Program-made: the position numbers and the translations under genes
Shown here: piece by piece, positions 1-8,396 of the stretch
Numbering within the stretch: the first letter of the stretch is position 1
Layout: every line of letters starts with the position of its first letter
DNA from: Maricaulis sp963976135
GTDB taxonomy: Bacteria; Pseudomonadota; Alphaproteobacteria; Caulobacterales; Maricaulaceae
Direction: 5' to 3'
Length of the DNA stretch: 50,322 nt
Assembly (NCBI RefSeq): GCF_963976135.1
Contig: NZ_CAXBKN010000003.1
Span: 1-50,322, forward strand
The notes under the pieces: generated by a model
What the model was told of the DNA's origin: nothing
The model's database searches: none
Seen by the model: only the letters and a program-made list of their open reading frames with translations

Positions 1-10
1 CCTGATCTGC

Positions 11-28
11 GCCCCGCCTTCGCGGGGC
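11..28. terminator. GC hairpin, probable terminator of an upstream gene
   Basis: A perfect 7-bp stem (GCCCCGC/GCGGGGC) encloses a CTTC loop at the left edge of the window. No T-tract follows, so it may be a weak or Rho-assisted terminator of a gene lying left of the window. Confidence 0.4.
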
Positions 29-71
29 ATCCGTCAGGGATGACAACGTAATTTTGGAGTAGGATAGCGCC

Positions 72-854
72 ATGACCCAATCCGCCCAACTCGGCGAAAT
101 CCGCCATGTCGATCTGGTCCAGCCCAACCAGGCCAATCATCTGGGCAGCTATTTCGGCGGCGCCGCGATGGCGCAGATGGACAAGATCGCCTCGCTCGTC
201 GCGGCGCGTCATGCCCGGCGGCCCTTCGTCACCGCCTCGTGTGACCGGATCGATTTTCGTGCGCCGGTGTTTGTCGGCAATCTGATCGAGCTGACCGGGC
301 GGGTAAACCTCGTCGGGCGCACTTCTCTTGTCGTCGATGTCGAGCTGTCCGCCGAGGATATGGTGACCGGTGAGCGGCATATTTGCACACAAGGCGGCTT
401 CACCATGGTGGCCCAGGATCGCAAGACCAATCCGGCGCGCCTGCCGCCGGCGCCCGACCGGCTGATCGATTTCACGCCATCACCGGCCGGCTCGGCGCGC
501 GTGCTGGAACTCGTCTTCCCCGGCGATACCAATACGCTCGGCCAACTGCTCGGCGGCAATGCCATGTCGCTGATGGGCAAGGCGGCCCAGATCGCCGCTT
601 CGCGCCATACCCGCAGCCAGGTCGGCATGGCGGCGTCGAACAAGATCGATTTCATCGCCTCGACGCTGGAGGGCGAATTGCTTGATGTCACGGGCCAGGT
701 GATCTCGGTCGGGCGCACCTCGATGCGCGTTGCCGTGCGCGCCGATGCGGAAGACCTGATGACCGGAGAGCGCCGCCTGGTCGGCGAGGCGGACTATGTG
801 ATGGTGGCGCTGGACGAGGCGGGTCGCCCGACACCGGCGAAGCCGCTGGGTTAG
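72..854 (+). CDS. Acyl-CoA thioesterase with two hotdog domains
   Basis: This 260-residue protein probably hydrolyses acyl-CoA thioesters in the cytoplasm. Two homologous halves are visible (about residues 8-118 and 140-250). Each has an N-x-LG-x(3)-GG segment (N22 and N154) followed by a long helix, and each ends near 'MTGER', as in the double-hotdog BACH/ACOT family. The first half has MDK (D37) where the second has MGK (G169), so the halves have diverged and only one may keep a full catalytic set, as is known for ACOT7-type enzymes. The ATG is preceded by GGAG about 10 nt upstream. The gene stands alone, convergent with the tail-collar gene. Chain-length preference cannot be read from sequence. 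Confidence 0.85.
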   Translation: MTQSAQLGEIRHVDLVQPNQANHLGSYFGGAAMAQMDKIASLVAARHARRPFVTASCDRIDFRAPVFVGNLIELTGRVNLVGRTSLVVDVELSAEDMVTGERHICTQGGFTMVAQDRKTNPARLPPAPDRLIDFTPSPAGSARVLELVFPGDTNTLGQLLGGNAMSLMGKAAQIAASRHTRSQVGMAASNKIDFIASTLEGELLDVTGQVISVGRTSMRVAVRADAEDLMTGERRLVGEADYVMVALDEAGRPTPAKPLG

Positions 855-903
855 CCGGCGCTGATCGTCAGATCCGGGCTAACCCGCCGGTCGCATGAAC
901 GCT

Positions 904-945
904 CTTGCCCGACCGCGCCGTCTGGAAAAGGGGCGGCCGGGCAAG
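904..945. terminator. Bidirectional terminator between convergent genes
   Basis: CTTGCCCG at 904-911 pairs perfectly with CGGGCAAG at 938-945, and the stem continues inward through GC-rich, partly mismatched bases. It lies between the 3' ends of the thioesterase and the tail-collar gene, which face each other. No long T-run is present. Confidence 0.55.
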
Positions 946-958
946 ATCAGTGGGTCAA

Positions 959-1363
959 CTAGTTGCGCGGTGGGAAGATACCGTCGAGCGCGATGCATTG
1001 GCGCATGACCAGCGTTGGCGTTCCGCCCGTGCCCGCGGCCCCGGAAGTGGCCCGTTGTCCCTGAGACGCAGGTGGCAGGCCCGGACCAGCGCCGACATTC
1101 AACACTGTGCGGCCGCGGGTATCCGGCAGGGCGAAGGTCGAGCGCCCGTCACCGCCATAAAGGGTTCCGATCGTGGCGAACAGCGCTTGGTTCTGGGCGA
1201 TCGGCAGCAGCTGGCCTTCCATCGGGGCCCAGCCACGCGGGCAGTAATTGCCGGCGGTGGTCATCACCTGTCCGATAAAGGGTTCGGTTTGCGCGGATGC
1301 TGATTGGCTCAGGCCGATGGAAGCGAGCAAGCTCGCACCCAGTGCGATCGCTATCTTGTTCAT
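959..1363 (-). CDS. Exported phage tail collar-domain protein
   Basis: A 134-residue protein with a clear Sec signal peptide (cleavage after 'SASA', about residue 24), followed by a compact tail-collar domain. The domain begins PFIGQV and holds the family hallmarks: a CPRGW-x-PMEGQLLPI segment, an ALFATIGTLYGGDG segment and a FALPD-RGR segment. In phages this fold forms the tip of short tail fibres. Bacterial relatives (MdpB/'microcystin-dependent protein' annotation) are usually longer and lack a signal peptide. Here the signal peptide and a possible disulphide pair (the Cys of NYCPRGW and that of RQCIAL) suggest a domesticated envelope or secreted protein. The start is preceded by GGGGG-AATAAA. 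No other phage gene is nearby. The function is unknown. Confidence 0.75.
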   Translation of the reverse strand: MNKIAIALGASLLASIGLSQSASAQTEPFIGQVMTTAGNYCPRGWAPMEGQLLPIAQNQALFATIGTLYGGDGRSTFALPDTRGRTVLNVGAGPGLPPASQGQRATSGAAGTGGTPTLVMRQCIALDGIFPPRN

Positions 1364-1377
1364 TTTATTCCCCCGAT

Positions 1378-1427
1378 TTGACTTACACGGATTGTGTAAT
1401 CAAACCTGCTTAGCACCGGTCCGGTGC
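1378..1427 (-). promoter_or_regulatory. Two dyads upstream of the tail-collar gene
   Basis: TTACAC/GTGTAA form a perfect 6-bp inverted repeat with a 5-bp spacer (1383-1399). GCACCGG-T-CCGGTGC (1413-1427) is a second perfect 7-bp dyad. The first lies 20-36 bp upstream of the leftward start codon, where a core promoter or operator would be expected. The second could instead terminate the 2OG-oxygenase transcript that ends at 1489. Both roles are inference. Confidence 0.35.
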
Positions 1428-1488
1428 CGGAGTAAACGCTTTCCTGGCGATGTGAGGGCTGCAGATTTTCCAGCGGCGTGGCCCGCCC

Positions 1489-2169
1489 TCAGACCGGTGC
1501 GATGGGCAAGACCCGGGCCTGCAGCGCCGGCGCACGGCCGAGGTCATTGCAGCGATGCCACCCGGCGATCGAGAAACGCGGGGCGAGGGCGGGGGTGACC
1601 TCGTGCGGGATCTCCTCGCTCAGGAAGACGGCAAAGGTTCCGTGCTCCGGAATGATATCAGCGATCACGCTGTCATCGCGCTCGTCATAGAGGCGCAGGA
1701 GCCCGCCATCACCCGCCTGCCAGTCCGGATTGAGATACAAGACCGAGGACAGGATGCGATTGCGCGCGCCGCGAAAACTGTCGAGATGGCGGCGGTAGAA
1801 TCCGCCCGGCTCATAGACGGCGTAATGCGCCTCGAAGGAAAACAACCCAAGCGCCAGGCGTTGATTGAGTTCCAGGCGCAAGTCCTCGGCGAAACCGAGC
1901 CAGCGGCGCTGGGCCGGGCTGGATCCGTCAAACCAGCGCGTCTTGTCACGCCGGATCTCGCGCACCAGTTCATGATCGCTGGCGCGGCCAATCCCGGCCC
2001 GGCTAAGTGCGTCCGCCTGCCAGAGCGCGGTGGCTTCATCGCGCAGCGCCGCAAGCAGGGCGGTGTCGCCCAGGCTTTGCTGCGACCAGCCCTGGCGGGT
2101 GAGATCCGCGCACAGGCTCGCCGCATCGAAGAGAGGGCGTCCGGACGGAATGACGGTGTGCAGGCTCAA
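1489..2169 (-). CDS. 2OG-Fe(II) oxygenase, prolyl 4-hydroxylase/SM-20-like
   Basis: A 226-residue cytoplasmic protein with a double-stranded beta-helix 2-oxoglutarate/Fe(II) dioxygenase core in its C-terminal half. The facial triad is readable as H128-x-D130 (in YRRHLDSF) and H189 (in EIPHEV). R198 (in APRFSIAGW) sits where the 2-oxoglutarate carboxylate is bound. Segments such as ILSSVLYLN and GGLLRLYD match the SM-20/PHD2-like class. Substrate is unknown; relatives hydroxylate prolyl residues in proteins. The best in-frame start is a TTG with only a weak GAGAG upstream, so the first residues are uncertain. It is divergent from the cupin gene, sharing a 142-bp intergenic region. Confidence 0.8.
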   Translation of the reverse strand: MSLHTVIPSGRPLFDAASLCADLTRQGWSQQSLGDTALLAALRDEATALWQADALSRAGIGRASDHELVREIRRDKTRWFDGSSPAQRRWLGFAEDLRLELNQRLALGLFSFEAHYAVYEPGGFYRRHLDSFRGARNRILSSVLYLNPDWQAGDGGLLRLYDERDDSVIADIIPEHGTFAVFLSEEIPHEVTPALAPRFSIAGWHRCNDLGRAPALQARVLPIAPV

Positions 2170-2311
2170 GCTCTCGCGGTCCGATCACAATGAATGCGGC
2201 GCTTAGGGCCGCGCCTGATCGCGGTCAATCGAATTCTGTGGCAGCCCGCGACTTGCGTCGCTCTTCACCACGCGGGATTGTGGCGCAACACGATACGAAT
2301 CGGAGTGGCAA

Positions 2312-2683
2312 ATGCCGGTAGAAACAATTTCCCTGGTGGCCAAGCACGCCCAGTTCAACGATATCTGGGCGCCCAAACGCGTGGCGAAGCTGGACAATTA
2401 TGACGTCAAGCTGGCCAAGGGCAGCGGTGCCTTCGACTGGCATGCTCATCTCGATGCCGATGAGCTTTTCCTGGTGACACGTGGCAATCTGCGCATCGAA
2501 ATCGATGGCCAGGACCCGGTCGTTCTCGGGCCCGGGGAATTATGCGTCATCCCCAAGGGCGTGCGCCACCGGCCGGTTTGCCTGACGGACGAGGTCCATC
2601 TCATGCTGCTGGAACAGGCCGGCATCGTGAATACCGGCGATAATGACGATAGTGATCTGACCCAGACGATCGAGGATATCTAG
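2312..2683 (+). CDS. Small single-domain cupin protein
   Basis: A 123-residue cupin_2 protein. Cupin motif 1 is visible as W43-H44-x-H46-(x4)-E51 with G58. Motif 2 is PGELCVIPKGVRHRP with H86. All four metal ligands (two His, Glu, His) are therefore present, so it can bind a metal such as Mn, Fe or Zn. The acidic C-terminal tail (NDDDSDLTQTIED-like) is typical of this stand-alone family. The ATG has CGGAG upstream. No substrate can be assigned. It lies 63 bp upstream of the HD-domain gene on the same strand, so the two may be co-transcribed. Confidence 0.8.
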   Translation: MPVETISLVAKHAQFNDIWAPKRVAKLDNYDVKLAKGSGAFDWHAHLDADELFLVTRGNLRIEIDGQDPVVLGPGELCVIPKGVRHRPVCLTDEVHLMLLEQAGIVNTGDNDDSDLTQTIEDI

Positions 2684-2746
2684 CCCTCACGGGCTTGAAA
2701 CGGCAGGGGCGGGCGCGCAGACTGCCGGTCGACGGGAGATATCAGC

Positions 2747-3334
2747 ATGGATGACGTTTCGGGGCCGCAGGCCAAATTCCGCGCCATGGAAGAGGGGACG
2801 GCCGAGGACTGGGCCGCGATTGCCGGTGCATTCGGGCCCTTTGCAGCGGCGCTGCCGGAGCGCGTGCTGACCCATTTGCGTCTGCTTGACGGCGATTATG
2901 GCGGCTTCCCGATCGACCGGCTGCAGCATTCGCTCCAGACCGCAACGCGCGCGCATCGCGATGGCCGTGACGAGGAATATGTCGTGATGGCGCTGCTGCA
3001 CGATATCGGCGATACGCTGGGCAGCTATAATCACCCCGATATTGCCGCCGCCATACTGGCGCCCTTCCTGTCGGAAGAAAATCACTGGATCGTCGCCAAG
3101 CACGGGATATTCCAGGGCTATTATTTCTTCCATCATCTCGGGATGGACCGGGATATGCGCGAGCAATACCGCGACCACAAATATTTCGCGGCCTGCCAGC
3201 AATTCTGCGAGAAATACGACCAGGCCGCCTTCGATCCCGACTATGTCAGCGAACCGCTGGAGTTTTTCGAGCCGATGGTGCGCCGGGTGATGGCGGCCCC
3301 GAAACGCTCCATCTATGCGGCGGCGCTGGAATAG
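2747..3334 (+). CDS. HD-domain protein, PhnZ/MIOX-like
   Basis: A 195-residue HD-superfamily protein resembling the COG4341 group of predicted HD hydrolases/oxygenases. Visible ligands are H61 (LQHSLQTA), H85-D86 (ALLHDIGDTLG) and H119 (AKHGIF), plus a later His pair (FFHH). The 'HSLQTA' and 'LLHDIGD' context resembles PhnZ-type mixed-valent di-iron oxygenases more than phosphodiesterases. Whether it is an oxygenase or a phosphohydrolase cannot be decided from sequence. The start has GGGAGA upstream. Its TAG stop directly abuts the stop of the convergent dehalogenase. Confidence 0.75.
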   Translation: MDDVSGPQAKFRAMEEGTAEDWAAIAGAFGPFAAALPERVLTHLRLLDGDYGGFPIDRLQHSLQTATRAHRDGRDEEYVVMALLHDIGDTLGSYNHPDIAAAILAPFLSEENHWIVAKHGIFQGYYFFHHLGMDRDMREQYRDHKYFAACQQFCEKYDQAAFDPDYVSEPLEFFEPMVRRVMAAPKRSIYAAALE

Positions 3335-4234
3335 TCAGGCGAGATTGAACCGGGCCAGGGCGGCGCGGGCGATTGCCTCGCCATGCTCCTGAACAAAATG
3401 TCCCGCTTCGGCGACTTCCATGGCGGGCGGACAATTGCGGATCTGCTGTTGCAGCCAGGCCATCGCCGGTGGGCCGAGCACCGGGTCCTGCATCCCGATC
3501 GCCATGAAGCTCTCGCCCGCCCACCTGTTCCGCCAGAAGTCCAGCGCTGCCAGACCGGTATCGACGCCTTCCATATCGGGGCGGGTCTGGACCAGGGCCG
3601 GAAAGCGGCGCACACCGGCCTTGTAGCTGTCATCGGGGAAGGGCGCGTTATAGGCCGCCGCCTCGGCCTCGCTCATGCCCGGGGTCGAGCGTTTCATGAG
3701 CTTGCCGACATCAAAGCCCGGCGTATTGGCGACATAATCGCGCCAGGCATCGAAACCGGGCCCGGCCGCCTGGCCGATCCCGATCGAGGTATTCATCACG
3801 ATCAGTCTGGTGAAGCGTTCGGGATAATCCATCGGCAAGGTCAGCCCCAAGAGGCCGCCCCAGTCCTGGCAGACCAGGGTGATATCGTTCAGGTCGAGCC
3901 GTTCGATCAGGGCTTTCAGGGCATTGCGGTGGAAATGGAAGGTGTAGGCCGCGTCATCGACCGGTTTGTCGGAGCGGCCGAAGCCGAAGAAATCCGGGGC
4001 GATCACCCGCGCACCGGCGGCGAGAAAGACCGGGATCATCTTGCGGTAGAGATAGGCCCAGCTTGGCTCGCCATGCAGGCAAAGGAATGTGGGCGCGCCG
4101 TGTTTCGGGCCTTCATCGACATAATGCATACGCAGGCCCTGATAGCCGGGCAAATCGTCAATATAGTGGGGGGCGTACGTCCAGTCTGGCAGAGACTGGA
4201 AGCGCTCATCGGGGGTTCGCAGGCTCTGGGTCAT
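3335..4234 (-). CDS. Haloalkane dehalogenase, DhlA-like (HLD-I)
   Basis: A 299-residue alpha/beta hydrolase that should replace a halide on short haloalkanes with hydroxyl. It closely resembles Xanthobacter DhlA over its length, and key positions fall at the same numbers: E56 in HGEP, nucleophile D124 and halide-binding W125 in VCQDWGG. W164 matches DhlA W175, D250 (MQDPVLGPP) matches the acid D260, and H279 (AGHFVQEHG) is the catalytic His. The set Asp-His-Asp plus two Trp is the HLD-I signature. I chose the ATG at 4234, with GGAG upstream and a DhlA-like N-terminus (RTPDERF). An upstream in-frame start would run into lpd. It is divergent from lpd with a 137-bp spacer. Epoxide hydrolase is excluded by the Trp pair and the HGEP context. 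Confidence 0.88.
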   Translation of the reverse strand: MTQSLRTPDERFQSLPDWTYAPHYIDDLPGYQGLRMHYVDEGPKHGAPTFLCLHGEPSWAYLYRKMIPVFLAAGARVIAPDFFGFGRSDKPVDDAAYTFHFHRNALKALIERLDLNDITLVCQDWGGLLGLTLPMDYPERFTRLIVMNTSIGIGQAAGPGFDAWRDYVANTPGFDVGKLMKRSTPGMSEAEAAAYNAPFPDDSYKAGVRRFPALVQTRPDMEGVDTGLAALDFWRNRWAGESFMAIGMQDPVLGPPAMAWLQQQIRNCPPAMEVAEAGHFVQEHGEAIARAALARFNLA

Positions 4235-4371
4235 GGCGGCGCTCTCCTGGGTTTGCGGCAGGATAACCGCTTGGGTGCGGGGATTGCCAGCATTGATCCA
4301 GCGCCCGCCAGCTGCTAATGGGCTGATAGCGTTTGAAGAATTATTTCGTATCCAAATAAAGGGATTTCCCG

Positions 4372-5772
4372 ATGGTCGGCCAGGCATTTGATGTGATCGT
4401 GATCGGCAGCGGACCGGGCGGCTATGTCGCGGCGATCCGGGCCAGCCAGCTGGGCCTGAAGACAGCGATCATCGAGCGCTCGGAACTGGGCGGGATCTGC
4501 CTCAATTGGGGCTGTATCCCGACCAAGGCGCTGTTGCGGACCTCGGAAGTCTATCATTTGATGCATAATGCCGAGGCTTTCGGGCTGAAGGCCGAGAAGG
4601 TCAGCTTCGACATCGAGGCCATCGTCAAGCGCTCGCGCGGCGTGGCCGGGCGTCTGTCGGGCGGCATTGCGATGCTGATGAAGAAGAACAAGATCACCGT
4701 CATCAAGGGCGAAGCCAAACTCGACAAGGGCAAGGACGCCCCGACCGTCCTGGTCGGCGCCGACCGCTATACCGCCAAACACGTTATCCTCGCCACCGGC
4801 GCCCGCGCCCGTACCGTCCCTGCTGCCGGGCTCGAACCGGATGGCGACAAGATCTGGACCTATCGCGAGGCGATGGTGCCGACCGCGATGCCGAAATCCC
4901 TGCTGGTGATCGGTTCCGGCGCCATCGGTATCGAATTCGCCAGCTTTTATCGCACCATGGGCGCCGAGGTGACCGTGGTCGAGATGATGGACCGGGTCGT
5001 GCCGGTCGAGGATGCGGAAATCTCCGCCTTCGCTGCCAAGGCCTTCAAGAAGCAGGGCATGAAGCTGATGCTCTCCTCCCAGGTCGAAAAGCTCGAGAAG
5101 ACCGCGCAATCGGTCAAGGTCTCGGTCAAGGACGCAAAGGGTGCCATCACCGTCGTCGAGGTCGAGAAAGTCATCCTCGCCATCGGGATCGCGGCCAATG
5201 TCGAAAATCTCGGCCTCGAGGGCCTGGGCGTGAAGATCGACCGCGGCCATGTCGTCAATGACGGGTTCGGCCGCACCAATGTCAAAGGCCTTTACGCCAT
5301 CGGCGATGTAGCGGGACCGCCCTGGCTGGCGCACAAGGCGAGCCATGAGGGCGTTGTCTGTGTCGAGAAGATCGCGGGCAATGATGTCCACGCTTTCGAC
5401 ACCTCAAACATTCCCGGCTGTACATATTGCCATCCCCAGATTGCCTCTGTCGGCCTGACCGAGGCGAAGGCGAAAGAGGCGGGCCATGAGGTGAAGGTCG
5501 GCCGCTTCCCCTTTGTCGGCAATGGCAAGGCAATCGCGCTCGGCGACGATCAGGGCCTGGTCAAGACGGTGTTCGATGCCAAGACCGGCGAATTGCTCGG
5601 CGCCCACATGATCGGTTCCGAAGTGACCGAGCTGATCCAGGGTTATGTCGTCGCACGTCAGCTGGAGACCACCGAAGCCGAGCTGATGCACACCGTCTTC
5701 CCGCATCCGACCCTGTCGGAAATGATGCATGAGAGCGTGCTCGATGCCTATGGCAAGGCGCTGCACATCTAG
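4372..5772 (+). CDS. lpd: Dihydrolipoamide dehydrogenase (E3)
   Basis: This 466-residue flavoprotein reoxidises dihydrolipoyl groups of 2-oxoacid dehydrogenase complexes, passing electrons through FAD to NAD+. It shows the N-terminal FAD-binding GSGPGGY motif, the redox disulphide C43-(x4)-C48 (GGICLNWGCIP), the NAD-binding GSGAIGIEF motif, a second FAD motif (YAIGDVAGPPW), and the dimer-interface H445-P-(x3)-E450 acid-base pair. Length is normal for the family. The 2-oxoacid dehydrogenase E1/E2 genes are not adjacent, so this is a stand-alone lpd. It is divergent from the dehalogenase. A GGGAT precedes the ATG. Confidence 0.96.
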   Translation: MVGQAFDVIVIGSGPGGYVAAIRASQLGLKTAIIERSELGGICLNWGCIPTKALLRTSEVYHLMHNAEAFGLKAEKVSFDIEAIVKRSRGVAGRLSGGIAMLMKKNKITVIKGEAKLDKGKDAPTVLVGADRYTAKHVILATGARARTVPAAGLEPDGDKIWTYREAMVPTAMPKSLLVIGSGAIGIEFASFYRTMGAEVTVVEMMDRVVPVEDAEISAFAAKAFKKQGMKLMLSSQVEKLEKTAQSVKVSVKDAKGAITVVEVEKVILAIGIAANVENLGLEGLGVKIDRGHVVNDGFGRTNVKGLYAIGDVAGPPWLAHKASHEGVVCVEKIAGNDVHAFDTSNIPGCTYCHPQIASVGLTEAKAKEAGHEVKVGRFPFVGNGKAIALGDDQGLVKTVFDAKTGELLGAHMIGSEVTELIQGYVVARQLETTEAELMHTVFPHPTLSEMMHESVLDAYGKALHI

Positions 5773-5872
5773 CGGGACGCACCGCGAAGCATTCCCTGCA
5801 TCCAAATCCTCCCGCTCGGGCATCATAGGCTCAGAGTTGACGCGACCTTGATGTCGCCCGGGAGATTATTCG

Positions 5873-6553
5873 ATGCACAAACTCATCCTTCTCGCGGCCA
5901 GTGCGATGGCTGTTACCGCCTGTACCAATGCCTCCTATGGCCCGGCCGAGAACCGCTCGACCGAAAGCGCCGGCTTGATTGCCGCGCGCCATCTCGACGT
6001 GACGGGCGATGCGGAAATGGCCGGCGTCCTGGTTCAGGCCAATGGCACGGTCGGTCGCGATCTCGATCTCGCCGGGGCACGTGTGGATTCGAGCACCGCG
6101 GTCGGCGGCGACTTGTCAGCCGCTGGCGCTTCGGTTCGTTTCACCGGTTCGGTGGGCGGCAATGCGGAGATTGCGGCGGCGACCACCTGGCTGGACGCTG
6201 ATTTTGGCGGCGACCTGGATGTCGCCGGCGCCCGTGTCACGATTGACGGCCGCGTGGCCGGCCGGCTTCAGCTGCATGGTGCCCGGATGAATCTGAAGGG
6301 CGATTTCCTCGGACCGGTCGAAGTGATCGGCGAGGGGCGCGACGACGGGGAGCGGATCCGCAATGGCCGCGCCATCCTGGCGGGGAGCTTCGCCCAAACT
6401 GCCTTCGTCTGTGCAACCCATGTCGAGTTTCGCCAGAGCGCGCGCTTCGCCGGCGAGCTGCGTGTGATCGCCAGCGAGCGCCCCGAAGGCGGGCCAGCGG
6501 ACTATGATTTCGAACTGCTCGATGGCCGTGATTGCGACAAGATCGATCTCTGA
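5873..6553 (+). CDS. Bactofilin-like polymer-forming lipoprotein
   Basis: A 226-residue exported lipoprotein: a hydrophobic signal peptide ends in the lipobox VTAC (C17). Residues about 35-150 consist of short beta-strand repeats with G-x-L/V-x-(L/V)-x-G spacing (for example GGDLSAAGA, GGDLDVAGA), as in right-handed beta-helix/bactofilin polymers. The C-terminal module has C180 and C221 (GRDC), a likely disulphide in the periplasm. The same C-terminal module recurs in the lipoprotein at 8518-9297, which identifies paralogues. Classical bactofilins are cytosolic and lack the signal peptide. A GGGAG precedes the ATG. Its role, probably envelope scaffolding, is inferred. Confidence 0.65.
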   Translation: MHKLILLAASAMAVTACTNASYGPAENRSTESAGLIAARHLDVTGDAEMAGVLVQANGTVGRDLDLAGARVDSSTAVGGDLSAAGASVRFTGSVGGNAEIAAATTWLDADFGGDLDVAGARVTIDGRVAGRLQLHGARMNLKGDFLGPVEVIGEGRDDGERIRNGRAILAGSFAQTAFVCATHVEFRQSARFAGELRVIASERPEGGPADYDFELLDGRDCDKIDL

Positions 6554-6563
6554 CCTGAAAACG

Positions 6564-6590
6564 AGCGGGAGCCCGCGAGGGGCTCCCGCT
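6564..6590. terminator. Strong bidirectional hairpin terminator
   Basis: A perfect 11-bp stem (AGCGGGAGCCC/GGGCTCCCGCT) with a GCGAG loop sits exactly between the convergent lipoprotein (ends 6553) and acyl-CoA synthetase (ends 6599). It is the clearest terminator in the window, although T-runs are short. Confidence 0.75.
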
Positions 6591-6598
6591 CAAGAATT

Positions 6599-8257
6599 CT
6601 AGGCGACCGTTTCAGGTGTGGCGGCCGGCGCTTCGGTTTCGCCCATCAGCTCGACGACCATGCGCTGGACCTTGCCGTAATCGGTCTTGCCGGTTCCCAG
6701 GACCGGGATCGCCTCGACATGGATGATCTTGCGCGGAATCGACAGCTCGTTAATGCCGTGATTGCGCGCGAAGGCGATCAGGTCGGCGCGGTCGGCCTTG
6801 GCATATTCGGTCAGCAGTATGATCTGCTCGCCCTTGCGCTTGTCGGGCAGGGCTGCGGCAGCGTGCAGGCAGTCCGGCCAGAGCGAGGTGGCGCAATTTT
6901 CCACCACCGCCAGCGAGACCATTTCACCGCCAAGCTTCGCGAACCGTTTCACACGGCCGCGGATGCGCAGATATCCACCCTCGTCCACGGTGACGATATC
7001 GCCCGTATCGTGCCAGCCATCGACCGGAGCCTCCAGCACGAGCGGCGCGCTCGGGCGGATATAGCCCTTCATGATATTCGGGCCGCGAATATGTAACTGG
7101 CCGCCCTCGGTGATCCCCTCGACCGGGATCAGCTTCGCCTCACATCCGCCCATCAACTGGCCGACCGTGCCGGGGCGATTATTCTGGGGTTGATTGACCG
7201 CCAGGACCGGTGCGGCTTCGGTCAGCCCGTAACCTTCAACGATCTGGACATTGAATTTGCGCCGCAGGGTGGCACGCGTTTCATCCTTGACCCGCTCGGC
7301 ACCGCAGACCGCAAAGCGCAGCGAGTTGAGCTCGCCATTGGTCGCGGCCCGCGCATATTGATTGATGAAGGTGTCGGTGGCGAACAGGATGGTCGACCCG
7401 GTATCGGCGATGCGTTTGACGATGGTCTTCGCTTGCAGGGGCGTTGGATGACAGATGGTCGGAACGCCCAGGCCGAGCGGCACCAGAACCCCGCCGGTCA
7501 AGCCGAAACAATGGAAGGTCGGCAGCGGGTTGAAGACCTTGTCGGTTGGCAGGATTTTGACGTGATCGCGCACCTGTTCGACATTGGCGAGCAGATTGGC
7601 ATGGCTGAGCACGACGCCCTTGGGATCGCCCTCTGTGCCGGAGGTGAAGAGATAGACCGCGGCCGCATCCGGGGAGGGATGCGCCTGTACGGCCCAGGGA
7701 AAGACCATGCCGATACCGGCGGCGATCTTGTCGCTCAGATTGAGGTTTTCGCGGACATCCTCCAGATAGATCATCTCGTGCTCTTCGGCGAGGCTTGCCT
7801 CGAGAGCCTGTAATTCACCCAGTTCGATAAAGCGGTGGGCGGTGACAATACGCTTGCACTTGCACGCTTGGCACGCCGCTTTCAGGGCCCGTTCGCCGGC
7901 GGTGAAATTGAGCATGGCCGGGATGCGGCCATAGGCCGAGATGGCATAGAAGGAGATGATCGAGCCGACACCGGTCGGCAGCAGGATTCCGACGGCTTCG
8001 CCTGGCTCGGTGCCTTGCTTGAGCGCGTGTCCCAGGGCGAAGGCGGCCTTTACGATGTCGTTATAGCTGAGCTCGCGGCCATCGGCGTCAATTGCCGCGA
8101 TCCGCTTGCCCCCGAATCGGTTGCGGGCCTGGGTCAGCGCGGAAAAAACCGATTTCCGGATCCGGCGCAGGTCGAAATCCGCCCCGTAAAAATGGGTGTC
8201 CGCCGAAATTTCCGCCGGCTTGAGCTCGACGGAATTGGCAGCTGATGTGTCAGCCAT
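6599..8257 (-). CDS. AMP-dependent acyl-CoA/acyl-ACP synthetase
   Basis: A 552-residue ANL-superfamily ligase that activates a fatty or related acid with ATP and transfers it to CoA or ACP. The P-loop is LFTSGTEGDPKGVVLSH, the A5-type motif is EGYGLTEAAPV, the A7/A8 region contains WHDTGDIVTVDEGGYLRIRG-type sequence followed by the hinge RVKRFAKLGGE, and the A10 lysine lies in GTGKTDYGKV. The overall pattern, with a short C-terminus, resembles the synthetase half of Aas (2-acylglycerophosphoethanolamine acyltransferase/acyl-ACP synthetase) rather than FadD. No acyltransferase domain is fused, so a free-standing acyl-ACP or acyl-CoA synthetase is likely. AGGA precedes the ATG. Confidence 0.85.
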   Translation of the reverse strand: MADTSAANSVELKPAEISADTHFYGADFDLRRIRKSVFSALTQARNRFGGKRIAAIDADGRELSYNDIVKAAFALGHALKQGTEPGEAVGILLPTGVGSIISFYAISAYGRIPAMLNFTAGERALKAACQACKCKRIVTAHRFIELGELQALEASLAEEHEMIYLEDVRENLNLSDKIAAGIGMVFPWAVQAHPSPDAAAVYLFTSGTEGDPKGVVLSHANLLANVEQVRDHVKILPTDKVFNPLPTFHCFGLTGGVLVPLGLGVPTICHPTPLQAKTIVKRIADTGSTILFATDTFINQYARAATNGELNSLRFAVCGAERVKDETRATLRRKFNVQIVEGYGLTEAAPVLAVNQPQNNRPGTVGQLMGGCEAKLIPVEGITEGGQLHIRGPNIMKGYIRPSAPLVLEAPVDGWHDTGDIVTVDEGGYLRIRGRVKRFAKLGGEMVSLAVVENCATSLWPDCLHAAAALPDKRKGEQIILLTEYAKADRADLIAFARNHGINELSIPRKIIHVEAIPVLGTGKTDYGKVQRMVVELMGETEAPAATPETVA

Positions 8258-8396
8258 ACATGTCCTCCCGGGCGCGCCTATTGCTGTTGACGCTCATTAT
8301 TGCCGCTGATCTTACCTTTCCAGACGCCGGAGGGAAGCGATTTGGCGGCAGCTTCTACCGACCAGGAGGTATGGATTTGTTGAAAGACGGAAATAA

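Noticed and set aside
4315..5391. 358-codon leftward open frame opposite lpd
   Set aside because: The lpd frame has all flavin and disulphide motifs. The antisense product is rich in His/Asp/Gly repeats typical of shadows.
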